Made by a program: the position numbers and the translations under genes
Source: Artemisia argyi
Taxonomy: Eukaryota > Streptophyta > Magnoliopsida > Asterales > Asteraceae
Reading direction: 5' to 3'
Assembly (NCBI GenBank): GCA_030686995.1
Contig: CM060681.1
Location: 167,025,333-167,089,332 of the forward strand
DNA: 64,000 bases
Part shown: positions 44,715-56,660 of the stretch, in pieces
Position numbering within the stretch: position 1 is the stretch's first letter
Layout: each line of letters starts with the position of its first letter
The notes under the pieces: model-generated
Database searches by the model: none
What the model saw: the letters and a program-made list of their open reading frames with translations, nothing else
Told to the model about the DNA's origin: nothing

Positions 44715-45329
44715 CTAATGTGAATCAGTATAAATGAAAATTAAGGGTGCTTGGGTAAGCGCATAGCTAAAAGTGTGTGTATATTTGGATAGTCTTGATC
44801 CAAAGGATTATACCTATTAGCACTTGATCTCACCTCGCGCATCTGGTTAATCTAAACACTTCTTACTTACACAAATATTGTATGCTCTCTTTTAAAACTA
44901 TCTAGTGCTTGTCACAGGTTATTATTGTAAACCTTTACCCAAGATATTAAAGAGAGGGTATAATGCCAACATCAATGACTCGTACGCATGTTTTAGAAAT
45001 ATTTAATGGAACATCATAACAAAAAAATAGCTGTGTAATTATTGAGAACAAAAGATTATCATGTCAATGCATTTTCTTCGAGTAAAATTAGGACACAATA
45101 GCGAGATTTTTTAAGTAAACTTTAGCAAAACCTTTAGTAGACGATTAAATCCAGGCTATCTCTGCAACCATTATTTGAGTGTTGCTTGATGTTAAGTGTT
45201 GGTTTTACTAAATCTTTTACAGTCACTACTTACCCTAACAGCAAATTCCTAATACTAAAGCAAGAAACAAATAATGCAAGCACACAACATAATTTGCAAG
45301 CACACCAATATTTCAAAAAGATATATACC
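44715..45329. other. Gene-free stretch
   Basis: Nothing recognisable. Confidence 0.3.
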
Positions 45330-46500
45330 TAGTGACCCTCGCCCACGTTGATCCACCACCTTATTGCAGCCTTCCGCCTTGACCCATCTGTGAATACCCG
45401 CCTTGCTGATTCCTTGCATCTCCCTGATTTCATATACGAATCTCCACAGCTATCTGAGACGTAAGCAACACAGTCAGTGCCTGTCTCAAAACAATAGTTA
45501 GCGCAACAGGGTGAGGAACAGTTGGGTTGAACACCATATCTGGTCCAAAAGGCGGCATCAAATGACCTTGTCCACCACTATTACAAGTTGATATTCTTCC
45601 TCTAGGTGAAAATTAGTATTAGCACAGGAAAGAAAACTTGCACGACAGAATGATTATGAACACTTGGAAGTTAATATTCTTCCTCGAGGAGAAAATTAGT
45701 ATTAGCACCATAAAATGAAACAGCCTCAAGCCGACTAACCAAGGTAACCTACTCGATCTTATTACAAAGTAACCTCCAACATGTCTCTGTACCATAGCAA
45801 TGAAATCTGCAATTCAAAAAAAAATCAAATTGGAGCTTTTGTAACATGTAACATAAGTTACATAACTCTAAAGTCTATTCTCAAATTTCGGATTAAAACA
45901 AAAAGTTACCTCTTCAAATCCAATTCTAAGTTGACCATACTTCAATCATGCTAGATGAGGGAAACTGCAAAGATAATATAATATATGTATATTATTATAA
46001 GAAAATGTACATTATTCTAAAACATGCAGTTTTAGAATGATAATTTAACACAAAATATTTATATAACTCAAAAATATGTCAAGAAAAATATGTTGAAACA
46101 GACCCATATCATCAAAGTCAGTTACCAGCTCTTGGCCAATGCCCAAGTTGATTACACCTAAAGAACATGCCATACGCACCACTATTTCCATCTCTTGAAG
46201 CGACACCATTGTTACCATACTTACGCGTCTGACCCACGACCCCTTGATGAGGAATGGTTCTAAAATTTGAAGAAAAACTACCAGGGTTCGCACTTCACAA
46301 TTGGGCAGTGTTGTTCCCAATGGCGTGGTTAAGCTTCCCACAGATCCACTATATTGGCCCGCGGTACCCACTTGAGTACCAGATGCATAATTCGCTGAAA
46401 CATAACTTTAGTACTCTATGTTAGCTGCATTACCATTAAAGATTCCACCCGAACCTCTATACTGACCCATAGTCCCTTATTTTTTCAGTATTGGTTGCAA
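45330..46500 (-). pseudogene. RPA70-like C-terminal Gly-rich/zinc-knuckle remnants
   Basis: Minus-strand pieces include MGQYRGSGGIFNG, YASGTQVGTAGQYSGSVGSL, a degenerate knuckle FRCNQLGHWPRAGN near 46135, a second CNSGGQGHLMPPF near 45575 and NQQGGYSQMGQGGR near 45385. Gly/Gln/Ser-rich segments with CxxCGxxGHWxxxC knuckles end plant RPA1 large subunits. Cysteines are missing and frames shift, so it is dead. Assignment is tentative. Confidence 0.4.
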
Positions 46501-47161
46501 CCTAAGAATATTAAGCAACTTGCGTCACATATAAATTTTCACACAATCACCATTCATAGTCATCCGGAAAAAAGACAATCTTTCTGAATTTAATAGTTAG
46601 AGCCATACCTAAGGTCAAATTCACAATTCCCACAGAGCTCTCTGCCTTTAGTATCTGTCTACTGGACACTCCTTCTAGCACATTGATACACAGGCTTGCC
46701 ACATTCCTTCGTTCATCTATTCGCGGACCAGTCCAGGAAAAAGGTTCTGAATCCTAATATGCCTCAAGTTGTGTTAGTGCCAAATAAATGAATAATACAG
46801 GATGCAAAGTTAACCCGCTGAAATAAGTAGAAGCATTTACCTCTAGTAGTACATGAGCCGGCTTGAATGGAATCTCAACTTGCTTTGTATCTGTCTTCTC
46901 CCTTAAGTTATGGAAAACCTCATAAATCCACTTGATAATGCTTATAAGCTTATCAAGTTAAGCTTATAAGCTTATCAAGTTAAGCTTAATGCTTTTTTAA
47001 AGCTCATAAGCTTGACTTGATAAGCTTACAAATTTTTTCTATAATAAACAACCCCTTAAGCCAGATAAATAAGCTAATCCAATTACTCCCAAAAAAACAT
47101 GATCATAAATTACACTATAATAACACAACTAATTTCACAAAAATAATTAAATAAAGTATAC
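46501..47161 (-). other. Possible exon remnants, unassigned
   Basis: Minus-strand open blocks bounded by AG/GT at about 46615-46752 (SWTGPRIDERRNVASLCINV) and 46839-46925 (TDTKQVEIPFKPAHVLL) look exon-like but are not recognised. A palindromic AAGCTTATAAGCTTATCAAG array lies at 46935-47030. Confidence 0.3.
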
Positions 47162-47270
47162 CTTCAATAGTCTCTCTTGGAGTCTTAAAGCCCAAACCAA
47201 TACTCTTCCGGAACCTGTTCACATCTTTCCCTGGCCTATTTCCCTTTCCAGAACATGTTCTTCGAACTAC
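47162..47270 (-). pseudogene. Ribosomal protein S11 (uS17) exon fragment
   Basis: Minus strand reads [20 protein letters not shown], then [10 protein letters not shown], and stops at a GT donor. This is the conserved second-exon segment of eukaryotic cytosolic RPS11, with substitutions where invariant residues are expected (GGNRFW reads DVNRFR). No other RPS11 exon is nearby. Confidence 0.65.
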
Positions 47271-47930
47271 CAGACAACATCAAACATTTAAATCAATTAC
47301 TAATTTCAACAAAATCACATCAAACATTTAAATCAATGGCTAATTTCAACAAAATCATATAGTTGCAAAAAATATTATGGGCCAATAGGTCACGCTATTC
47401 AAGTGGTCGTGGAGGTGTTGTAAGTTCTGCAATACCCCGTGTATTGTGCAATAAGTCCACAACAAAGGTCCACTACGTCCCATATTGCCATTTCACTCAT
47501 TATTATATAAACTTGGGTTTTGGTTTGGCTCATAAAGGCCCTATATTTCTATCACTAATACAGGGAATAAGTTTGAGTTGGCTCTATACAAATCATATTG
47601 AGTGTCATAGAGCGAGATGCAAGTGTTGAGCCAATCATGGATATGATAACGCCTGCTTATCAGACGTTGTATTTAGGTTAAAAATAATGTTATCAATGAT
47701 TTTTAAAAAAAATTTTATTAGCTTTAGTGACGGACATCACATTAACGATAACATACATTCGTTTGAAAGCACACATTAACGATAACAATAGCAGTAAGTT
47801 AATAGTATTACTACCTGTTATACTATTATCATATCAAAATCATCAATACTTGGATTGCTTAAAAAGTTTGAAAACTCAATTTGTTCACTTGAAAACATAT
47901 CAAACTCATTTATGATCACATAATTTACCT
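47271..47930. other. Gene-free stretch
   Basis: Contains a block (47370-47640) that looks like old LTR sequence. No gene. Confidence 0.3.
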
Positions 47931-48010
47931 TGAACAGGCTTATGGAGTTGATGAAAGCCAATGCTCTTTCTCACAATAAAATCTGCTCACCTATGTCCAT
48001 TGTCGTTCCT
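47931..48010 (-). pseudogene. Second, more diverged RPS11-like exon remnant
   Basis: Between an AG acceptor and a GT donor the minus strand gives RKSIGFHQLHKPVQG with one stop upstream. Spacing and RKSIG match the fragment at 47162, so this may be an older duplicate. Confidence 0.3.
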
Positions 48011-48469
48011 TTTTCTCAATGCATTGCAAACCTGTATGTGTATAGCGTGTATATAAATAAGTCAATAACACACATTAAGCATGTATAGAGTAAAGAACAA
48101 GTTGCCATGACACTGTGTTTTTTTAAATCATAAATAATCTTTACTATTGTTTTGGTAAGCCCAGTTAATGTTAATTACTTATATTTATCCAATGCTCAAA
48201 ATAATAAACTTTGGATAACCAGTTTTGGAGTAGTCTCATTGTCTCAGTTTGATAATGTATTTACTATATTAAGGTTAATTTTACATGTAAATCTTTAGAA
48301 AATTATAATTTGTCAAACACTTTAAAAACCGATGTTATAATTGTCACGGCTTCAAATCTCATAAGCACATCCAAACCCTCTCTACCCGTCAATCAGAAAG
48401 ATATCAGTCATAAAGACCCTTTTATAGGAAATTTTTTTCACAAAGGAAATAAAAAAGTTGAAAACATAC

Positions 48470-48948
48470 ATGCTCATCTTGAAGAACCATATCCAAACTG
48501 TAAGCTTCATTGGGCTTACCAGCAGGATGGGTATGCCATAAAGAAATGCACCTGCCCTTTACTTTGATTTCATCTAACATAGGGTCAATCTTTGACAGGT
48601 CAGTGAATTGTTCATCAGGACCAACAATAGCAGCTTCTCCTTTTCCATTTGTTGTAGTGTTGTTAACAATTGTTGCATCTTCAGGCCTAGATAATACACC
48701 TTTTCCTTTTGCACTTGTTGTGGTGGCCTTAAGCAAGGCAGCAGCATCATCTACATATAATCAATACTCTGGTTTTAGACTATAGCAATACTGATGTATA
48801 TAAACATTGACAATAATATTATTTATCTTATTAGCTTTCTTATTCAAATCAGGGATAATAAATATCAATATATAAAAAAAAAAAAACTCGATAATGATTA
48901 AAACTAACCAGAGTATTGAAGCTGTGAATCAAACTGTGAGTGAGACAT
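48470..48948 (-). pseudogene. RPA70-like N-terminal two-exon fragment (DUF223/OB-fold start)
   Basis: Exon 1 (48909-48948) starts MSHSQFDSQLQYS; exon 2 (48470-48750) continues in frame through a GT-AG intron to a GT donor. Exon 2 ends IDPMLDEIKVKGRCISLWHT, HPAGKPNEAYSLDMVLQDEH, the first strands of the OB fold of the RPA70/DUF223 family abundant in Asteraceae and in Helitrons. The following exon was not found, so the OB fold is cut. The 107 codons are intact. It could be the 5' part of one gene with the remnants at 45330-46500. Confidence 0.6.
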
Positions 48949-49563
48949 TCTGTAGTTTTCTCCTTACTCAGAAACTTTGATGGATTGATGGTTTGAAGAC
49001 TCCAAATCATTGCGTTTATATAGATGAAGATTAGGTTAAAGATTGATTTGAATTAGGCTAATCAAATCAAATTCAGTTTTATCACAAAATGTTTGGCAAA
49101 AATTTTGGCAAAACCGTGTGATTTGATAAGATGTGCTTTTTGGTTTAACAGACCATAGAGAGGGCGTTCTTACCCTTTACACTTTTTGCACAATATATTC
49201 CTTGAAACACTTGTTTTAGGTCTTTTCCTTGCTTCTTCCTATTTCTTGCACTACCATGTCCATGGCCTAAATATACAAACATTTGCATAAAAAATTAGTA
49301 GTAATTCAGTATAGAATTTGGACAAAAAAATAATTATACCACCCAATACCCCCAAAAGATCCAAATCCACCGCCTCTAATCTTAACCGCTATTTTTTGGA
49401 ATTCAAATGTACAATCCATCTAAGTTATGCCAAATACAAAGTACTTAAATTCAGTAGATTAGTTAACTAGCCAATTCTATAAGACCTTCTAACTCATTTT
49501 TAATAATCGAAGGTGTTTATTTATACATTCAAGACATTTTTCATCAAGGACATGTGTCATTAA
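48949..49563. other. Upstream flank, no gene
   Basis: Would contain the promoter of the RPA70-like fragment. No feature identified. Confidence 0.3.
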
Positions 49564-50827
49564 TGTGGAAAACTAGAAGGGGGTTGAATAGTTTCACGTC
49601 CTTTTAAATTTATTTTCAAAATCTTTTGTAGCTTATAAAAACTTTCGATTCGATCTTACGTGAATTCAAGTATCAAAAAATACAAGCAAGACTAATCTAA
49701 TAATGAAAGTATTGAAATAGAATGAAGAAAAGATAGAGTTAGAAAGATCAAACCACAACACGCGAATTTATAGTGGTTCGGCTACAAGGACACCTTCCTT
49801 GCCCTACTCCACTCCCCGAGTACCACACTCGAGAGTTTTCTTCACTATGTCAACAAACTCCTTATGGTGGAGAAACCTTACACACCTTGGCTTACACCTA
49901 TTAACGACACTAAGCTAAATGTCGAGTTCTAATCGTGGCTAGAACCAATCTCACAACTTCTTCAAGACTTCACTCTTTCTTCACACCTTTACAACTTCTT
50001 CAAGATAGCTTCACACCTTTTCTTCTTGTCTACTTCACACCTTCTTCTATGCACAACTAAATCACAACAACTACACTACTTTACAACACACCTAGTATCT
50101 ACAATCAACAAATTCACACAACACTTCACAAGTATCTAACACTACTACAAGAAGAAACTAGCTAATCACAACACTACTACAATTTAATGGATGTAGAGAA
50201 GTGTTTTTATTTTTGCACTTGAGTGGATGAAGCTTTGGATCACTTAGAAATAAAGACTTATGAATTATATGATCAAAGGATTTTTGAGATAGAAATGGAG
50301 ATTAGATCAGAAGGTTTTGAGTGCAAAAAGGTGAGAAAATTTTGTGGAATGAACCAGTATTTAAAGGGGAAAGATTTACTGTTCTGGAGCGTGGCCGGTC
50401 CCCTTAATAAATAAGGGGGCCGCCTTATGAATTAAGGGGGCCGCCCCTCCAGAACATTAGATTTTCTTATCCATTAGTGGGGAAGGTTTTTCTGGATAAA
50501 ACTTGCCCTTTTTTGTTGGAATTTAGAAATCATATCTTTGTAGTTTAATAAAACAATACCAAAAATGATTTACTAATATATATAAAATGTTAATGTCATT
50601 TTATAAAATGTTATGTGTTAAGAAAAGGCTTCCTTTGATCATGCAATGCATAAGATGCTAAGTTTATGCATACCTTAAGTGATATTAGTTGTAGAAGTAA
50701 ATATTTGTTACTAAATACTTGTTTACGTCATAATCTTGACTTAATTTAGTTTACATTTTGCGATTATCAAAACATAGAGTTATTGAGAAATATTAATAAC
50801 GTTTTTTAAACATTATTTATATCAACA
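49564..50827 (-). repeat. 3' LTR of a SIRE/Copia element (1264 bp)
   Basis: TGTGGAAAAC...TATCAACA ends on the plus strand. Same family as the solo LTR at 6507-8175. A polypurine tract is adjacent on the right, so it is the 3' LTR of a minus-strand element whose body extends beyond 64000. TATA-like element at 50357-50369, hairpin module at 50392-50445. Confidence 0.85.
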
Positions 50828-50845
50828 ATCTCCCCCTTTTTGACG
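50828..50845 (-). other. Polypurine tract of the SIRE element
   Basis: Minus strand GTCAAAAAGGGGGAGAT directly before the LTR's TGTTGATATAA. This wording is characteristic of plant SIRE/Maximus elements. Confidence 0.85.
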
Positions 50846-51329
50846 ATTACAAAACTTAAACTCATTAACTCAAAAATTAGTTTTTAAACAAGTATTTTAG
50901 TGAGTTTATATTTACTTCTCCCCCTTTTTGTAGAATCAAAAAGGTTATGCCGACAAATTTCAACCGTGAAATATTGACGGGATGAAAACTCCCCCTTGAT
51001 GTGTACTCCCCCTCGTTTGGGGGCACCAAGGAGACAAGCTATGGAATGCTTGCAAGACAAAAATATTAGAAGCACAAATATATACATGCAAATATATATA
51101 AGGTGACAAGAATATAAATAAGCATGATTAAAAAGAAGCATTCATGTTAAAGCAAAAGTTGTGTCAAGACACAACAATACAAGTAGCATCAAGAAAGATT
51201 ACAAATAGGATAGCTACTACATAAACTAACAACTAGAATAATATTCCATCATGCAAAGAGTATATGGGCTTCATAGAGCTTGCAAGCAAAAGGGTGGTAA
51301 AGACTTTATTTATGAAGCATATCATATGC

Positions 51330-51932
51330 TTAATTTGGAGAGCATGATGGTGATGGTGGAGAAATGGGTGAGGATTGTGGTGGGGGAATAATGGGTGAGA
51401 ATGGTGGAGTTGGTGGTGGTGGTGGGTTGGTAAGCAAGTGTTCAATATATGAAAACATATACTGAATTTCATCTCTAAGACCAAAGATTATGGTTCGGTT
51501 GTGGATGCAACAAAGGCAAGTATCTCCATGAGCTTCAAGTAAGCTCCAAGGTACGGGATTAGCAAAGATTTGTGGTGCAATTGGTGGAGATGAGACATGA
51601 GCATTAAGTGGTGATATTGGTGAGAGTGAGATGGTAAGTTGGGTGGAAAAAAGTTCTTGTGTAGGATGTGGTGATGATACTTGTGGTGGTGACAAGTGTG
51701 AGTTGATGTAGTCATTGATTGATGAAGTTGAAGGTATGGAGGATGAGGAAGTTCTATGAATGGAAGGTGTTTTTGATGGTGCATTAGGTGCACTTGGAGA
51801 TGAGCATTTAGGAGGAGGTGATGGAGTAGTATTGTCTTCATTTGTTAAGTCAATGAAGAGTTGTTTTGGAGGGATGATAACAATCTTTTGTTTCTTAGAG
51901 GCCTTAGAGATGGAGGTGCTAGGTGAAGACAT
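51330..51932 (-). CDS. SIRE element extra ORF B, Pro/Ser-rich (200 aa)
   Basis: Intact ORF from ATG at 51932: MSSPSTSISKASKKQKIVII, then a Pro/Ser/Thr-rich middle, a short hydrophobic/charged segment (IHNRTIIFGLRDEIQYMFSY) near residue 150, and a poly-Pro tail ending SPSCSPN. No signal peptide or convincing membrane helix. It lies between ORF A and the 3' LTR, where SIRE elements carry extra ORFs sometimes called env-like. I see no evidence for an envelope function; it looks disordered. Confidence 0.6.
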   Translation of the reverse strand: MSSPSTSISKASKKQKIVIIPPKQLFIDLTNEDNTTPSPPPKCSSPSAPNAPSKTPSIHRTSSSSIPSTSSINDYINSHLSPPQVSSPHPTQELFSTQLTISLSPISPLNAHVSSPPIAPQIFANPVPWSLLEAHGDTCLCCIHNRTIIFGLRDEIQYMFSYIEHLLTNPPPPPTPPFSPIIPPPQSSPISPPSPSCSPN

Positions 51933-51987
51933 GATGGTTTAGTTTGAAAGAGATGATGAATAATGAGATGAATATTGTTAGTTTGGA

Positions 51988-52215
51988 GGGAATTTATAAT
52001 ATGAAAGTGGTTGATTTAGGTAAGTTTTTGGAATGGTTTAATGAGATTCTAAAATCAGTTGGGTTAAAAGAAGAAATGATAGCTGATACTAGAGAAAGAG
52101 GTCACAAGATGCAAAAGAAAACAGTAAACCCAGTTCCAGATGGCCGGTCCCCTTAATTGTAGGCTGGCCCCCTTAATAATTAAGGGGACCGCCTAGGAAA
52201 ATTAAGGGGGCCGCC
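51988..52215 (-). promoter_or_regulatory. Candidate internal promoter: LTR-type hairpin module and TATA-like box upstream of ORF B
   Basis: 52142-52215 repeats the GGCCGGTCCCCTTAATT / AATTAAGGGGGCCGCC module of the SIRE LTR U3. A TATA-like CATATTATAAATTCC follows downstream (about 51988-52002), some 55-70 bp before the ORF B start. Confidence 0.4.
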
Positions 52216-52572
52216 CATCTGGTGTTTTTCCAGGCGACCAGAAACCAAAAATTTGCAGAAATGAGTGGTTTTTCAAGTGTGTGTTTCCAGCAAGCTCTAT
52301 TTGAAGCATATACTCTAGGAATGATGAAATATAAGTATGTATAAACAAATCATGCCTGCAAACAAATATATTATAAGCCAAATTTAAAAGAAGCATAATA
52401 TTAGCATTAAATAATGATCAAGATCCTAGCATGATAATAGTTAAAACCTAAGCATCATTCAACAAATAAACATGAAAGAACACAAGTATTTCTGAACAAA
52501 TCGGACAAATAACAAACCACACAAATGTCTAATAGAGTAATAATATTATTAAGTAGCAATACATCAACAATT

Positions 52573-52840
52573 CTACTTCTTCTTTTTGCCCATCATCTTC
52601 TTGAACATCTATCCTACGGACTTGAATCCTCCTTGAATTTCTTCATGCATCTGTTGTTGTTGGTTAATGATGGACGTTCGACGAGTAAAGAGGAGTTCAT
52701 CGGTACGCTCATGAGGAAGAGGAATTTGATATTCGGAATAGTCAATATCAGGGAGATCATCAACAAAGGTCGTGGGGGATGGAGTACTAACACGTGAGGT
52801 GTCTTCCTCCTCATCATCATCATTGCCTCTATGAGATGTT
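52573..52840 (-). pseudogene. SIRE extra ORF A, C-terminal part (separated by the inserted Ty3 element)
   Basis: Acidic stretch GNDDDEEEDTSRVSTPSPTT, LPHERTDELLFTRR, QQQQMHEEIQGGFKSVG, then TAG (52609-52611) and MFKKMMGKKKK with the natural end at 52573. It is continuous in frame with 63213-64000 once the insertion and one TSD copy are ignored. The TAG makes it defective unless read through. Confidence 0.75.
52836..52840. repeat. Left target-site duplication of the inserted Ty3 element
   Basis: atgtt, matching 63213-63217. Confidence 0.85.
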
Positions 52841-55106
52841 TGTAACAATTCACATCTTCAGGTTAACTTCTATTCCCGAAAATTTTACTATTCACTTTTT
52901 CTGAAATTTGATTTTTATTTCATATTCTTGTATGATAAATCATTTTCATGGCAAAATAAAAGTTTGACACTCATCAGATCATTTTCGCAAAAGTTATTAA
53001 GGAACTACACGTTTTAGGGAAAAACGTCATTCAAAAATCCTACGCACAACGAAGCTCGACCGCGTTAATTTTTCCCGCATCAGAAAAATGTTTGATACAC
53101 TCATGATTTATTTGGGAATTAATCATGACTGAGAAAAATGTGACCAAATAAACCTCGGCCGTGAGAAACAGGAATTTTCGTTTTTAAGCACTTTACTTAG
53201 CCGTAAACTTAGCCTATACTTGCACTGCGTTTCTAAGACAATTTGAGTTTTCACATTTTTGGAATAAGTCAACATATTTTTCCCTCCTCCTTTGACCAAA
53301 AATCATTCCTTGATTTTATAAATCATTCCTTGATTTTTAGGCTTACGGTTTTATGTTTAAAAGACATTAAATACCAACCGACACTAGACAGAGCCCAGTC
53401 TAGACATTATAAGTCATTTTAAATCATTATTATCACATTAGAAAAGTAGCATTTTACTTTTCTCAATTTTACACAATATTCGTACGTTTTACGTATTACG
53501 CGTTTTAGACCCGTGTTTCTAGTTTTAGCAGGGTTTTAGCACCCCAATGGAACCTACCACTCATTTTATATTTTATTATGGAGTATATTGATATGTTTAA
53601 CCATTCTTTCAAGTTCTACATTTTTACGATACCCGGTTTTACGTTTTGAGGCTTAATCATTTACGGTTAGCATTTTACGGAGTCAAAACATACTAAGTAA
53701 CTTGGATAATATCATCCAAGGCACACCTCATCCCTCCTAGCATTAGTGAACCACCAATAGGGGGGGGGGAGTCACGCCTTGGTGTGGCTTGATCTTATGC
53801 TAAGTTATCTTGGATGGTTTACATGTGTTAAAGCTTACTTGTGAAGCTTTGACAAGTCTTGTTTTGTAACCTCCTCAAAGGCATATAAAAGCCCCCCTCC
53901 CCCCCTTTGTTTGCCGTCCACCATCACATACACAAACATCTCATCCTTAGCAAATTTACTCCAAGTTTCATGCAAGATACAAGTGCTTCAACAACATAGA
54001 AACACTAGTTAGGTTTTGATTCATCAAAACTACTTCCAAACCCTAGAAACTTTGGTGATTTCTCTTGAGTTGGAATACACTCAAGTCACCTCAACTTTCA
54101 TCATCTCTCTTTCAAGAATACAAGTGTAGAAAGATTGCTTGAAGCGAAGTAGGGTGAAGCTTAAGTCAATCAAAGTCCTTACCTTACATATTACTTACCT
54201 TTCTTTATTGAAAGCCAAAAGTTGTAAGCAAAACCCTAACATACTTCTTGTTAAATATCATATTCATGCTATTTACATATCATTCATGCTATATTTTGTC
54301 TTATGATTATGTCCATGATGTATAAAAATGAGTAAAACAAGTATTGGTATATATATGTTAACTTATGTTATTTAAACAAGTAAACTAGTAACTTTCATGG
54401 TGAAATCTGACCAAAATGGTATAATTATGATATTGGAAAATTACATATTGTAGTAGAGGACTTAACAAGGAAATAATAGCAATTTGAACCACTTAAAATG
54501 AGTACATGAGTAAAAAGTTATGACCATTTGAAGTTACCAAAACTTTGCGGCAAAAACTGCCAAATGTTTCTGTAACAGAATTAAACACGCAAAAAGAGGC
54601 CCTTCTGGTCCGATTTCACGAAAAGTTAAAGCACGAAAGTTGTCCGGAATCACGTTTTCTTCAAAAACTCAGGTGCACATATCTAGAAAACCAATAACGA
54701 ATGAGATTTTCTTCAATTTCTTAACAGCTATTTTATATACCAAAGTCACTATAAAATAGTTATGGTTTAATAAGACCAAGAGGTCTAATGACCTAAATTC
54801 AAGACCACAACCATGGCTAAAGCTAAGGTTGAGTCTCAATACCATGGAACAATGACCAAAGGTCACGGCAAGGCAATGACTAAATGACCATATAAAATTA
54901 CCTAGGCGAAAACATGAGCTAAAGAGTTAGCGATAACTTAAACATACAATTTGGATATACTTCATCTAAAGAACCATGAGATCTTACAAGTAATTGTCAT
55001 ACAAGATTAAGAAACTCATTCTAATAACAATCTTCATGTAAAAGTAAACTTTTCTAAGTTTATTCAAATATTGGACATGTAACTTTTCGGATCAAAACAT
55101 ATATAC

Positions 55107-55197
<91 letters not shown>

Positions 55198-56333
55198 CAA
55201 ATACTACAATAGTAGGGAGCCTCATGTGAGGAGTTCATTAAGTAAGCCGTCGAGATGAGTTGTGGATTTACAAAAAGTGTCCTGGCTCCTCGAACGTTTA
55301 CTACATGACTTCTGAATTATGTCGGCCCAAATGGTAGTAAGCGATATATAAGCCATACATGTTTCATAAACCATTTCTTTTCAAAGACTTACACTATACT
55401 AAGTACTACATCATGGACTAAATGCAAGACATATATAGGCAATTCTTCATATTCTTTACTCCAATCCTAAGTCGCAACATTCTATTATAGGTTGCTCATA
55501 GAAACCTTCGCGATTCGACCATCACATTCACTACTTACTACATAACTTAAGGTGAGTTCGTAGCCCCACTTTCTATTGTTTAACTATTTTACAAACCCAT
55601 GGGGGGGATACATGCTATTATTTTTCTACTCGAACATAATGCTTTCTACTGTATGCTTACCCGACTACGTTTTATTGTCACTAAGTAACGATTGCCATGT
55701 TCGAAGTCCCTATATCATGAACCATTAGTCACTAGCTATAGTGAGCGCGAATATTGTGAATAGATCTATTGGGATTGACGAATCCCATTTGTGTTGAACA
55801 ACTACGAGTTCAAACAAATGCACTATATTTGATAGTTAGAGGTATAATGGCAATATTACCTTGGTAGGGCTTCTATAATGCCAATTTTTGGTTCGATGTT
55901 AATGCTTTGGTTGCATGAGCTTAGTGAAATAATAACGACTTTTGTTTTCTAACTCTGAATGTGTGATTAATTACCTCACATTACGATTATTGTGTTCAAC
56001 GATTTAACTACAAACTCTACGAATTCCACTCAACCTTTGTGTTGACCCTCTTAAGCATGTATTTCGGGTCCATGATGATCATGGATGGCACGGAAGGGCA
56101 CGGATATTCAAGAGGGCTATAAATTTTATTATCATTCGAAAACTCATTTAATGTAAATTGTAAACATGGAACCATCTGGGATCTCATTTTGTAATCTCTG
56201 ATAATTATATAATTTGAATGATAAATCTTTTAAAACGACTCAATTAGAGTTCGTTTTCTATTATTGTGACTATTGTGTCGTCAAGTAACACCCAGTTTGA
56301 ATTCCGCTGCATCCATGAATTGGGGGTGTTACA
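52841..56333 (+). repeat. 5' LTR of the gag-only Ty3 element (3493 bp)
   Basis: Begins TGTAACAATTCACATCTTCA and ends GAATTGGGGGTGTTACA. Collinear with 59731-63212 with scattered differences and (AT)n length variation (55107-55192 here). Promoter candidate in the region with ATATAAAAGCCCCCC near 53884. ORFs inside are shadows of non-coding LTR. Confidence 0.93.
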
Positions 56334-56336
56334 GAT

Positions 56337-56348
56337 TGATACCAGAGC
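56337..56348 (+). other. Primer-binding site, variant initiator-Met type
   Basis: TGATACCAGAGC three bases after the LTR. It differs from the usual TGGTATCAGAGC at two positions, both transitions. Confidence 0.6.
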
Positions 56349-56660
56349 CATGGTTATAGAGAAACGGGTCTAATTGAGACCTAAACTATAACCACACTTA
56401 CAAGCAAAAACATTTTTATAGCCTTTCGCTCTCCGTGTCTTCCATCCTCTAGACGATTATGGACTTATTAAGCATTTTATACTACACAAACATGTTAGCA
56501 TATGGATATATGTACCCCTAGCATAATTAAGCATTTCCCCGTAAGCATTTTATACTACATGAACATATTAGTATATTGATATATACACACTTGTCATATT
56601 TTGAGCACTTCCTATAAACATTTGAATTGTTTTAAAATAGTAATTCTTCTAATAGAAATC

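Noticed and set aside
47363..47629. 88-codon plus-strand ORF
   Set aside because: Lies in probable old LTR debris and has no conserved features.
51233..51942. His-rich and Gly/Asp-rich ORFs around 51.2-51.9 kb
   Set aside because: Alternate-frame or antisense readings of the Pro/Ser-rich ORF B.
54669..54866. 65-codon ORF present in both long LTRs (also 61575)
   Set aside because: Conserved only because the LTRs are duplicated; no start context or domain.
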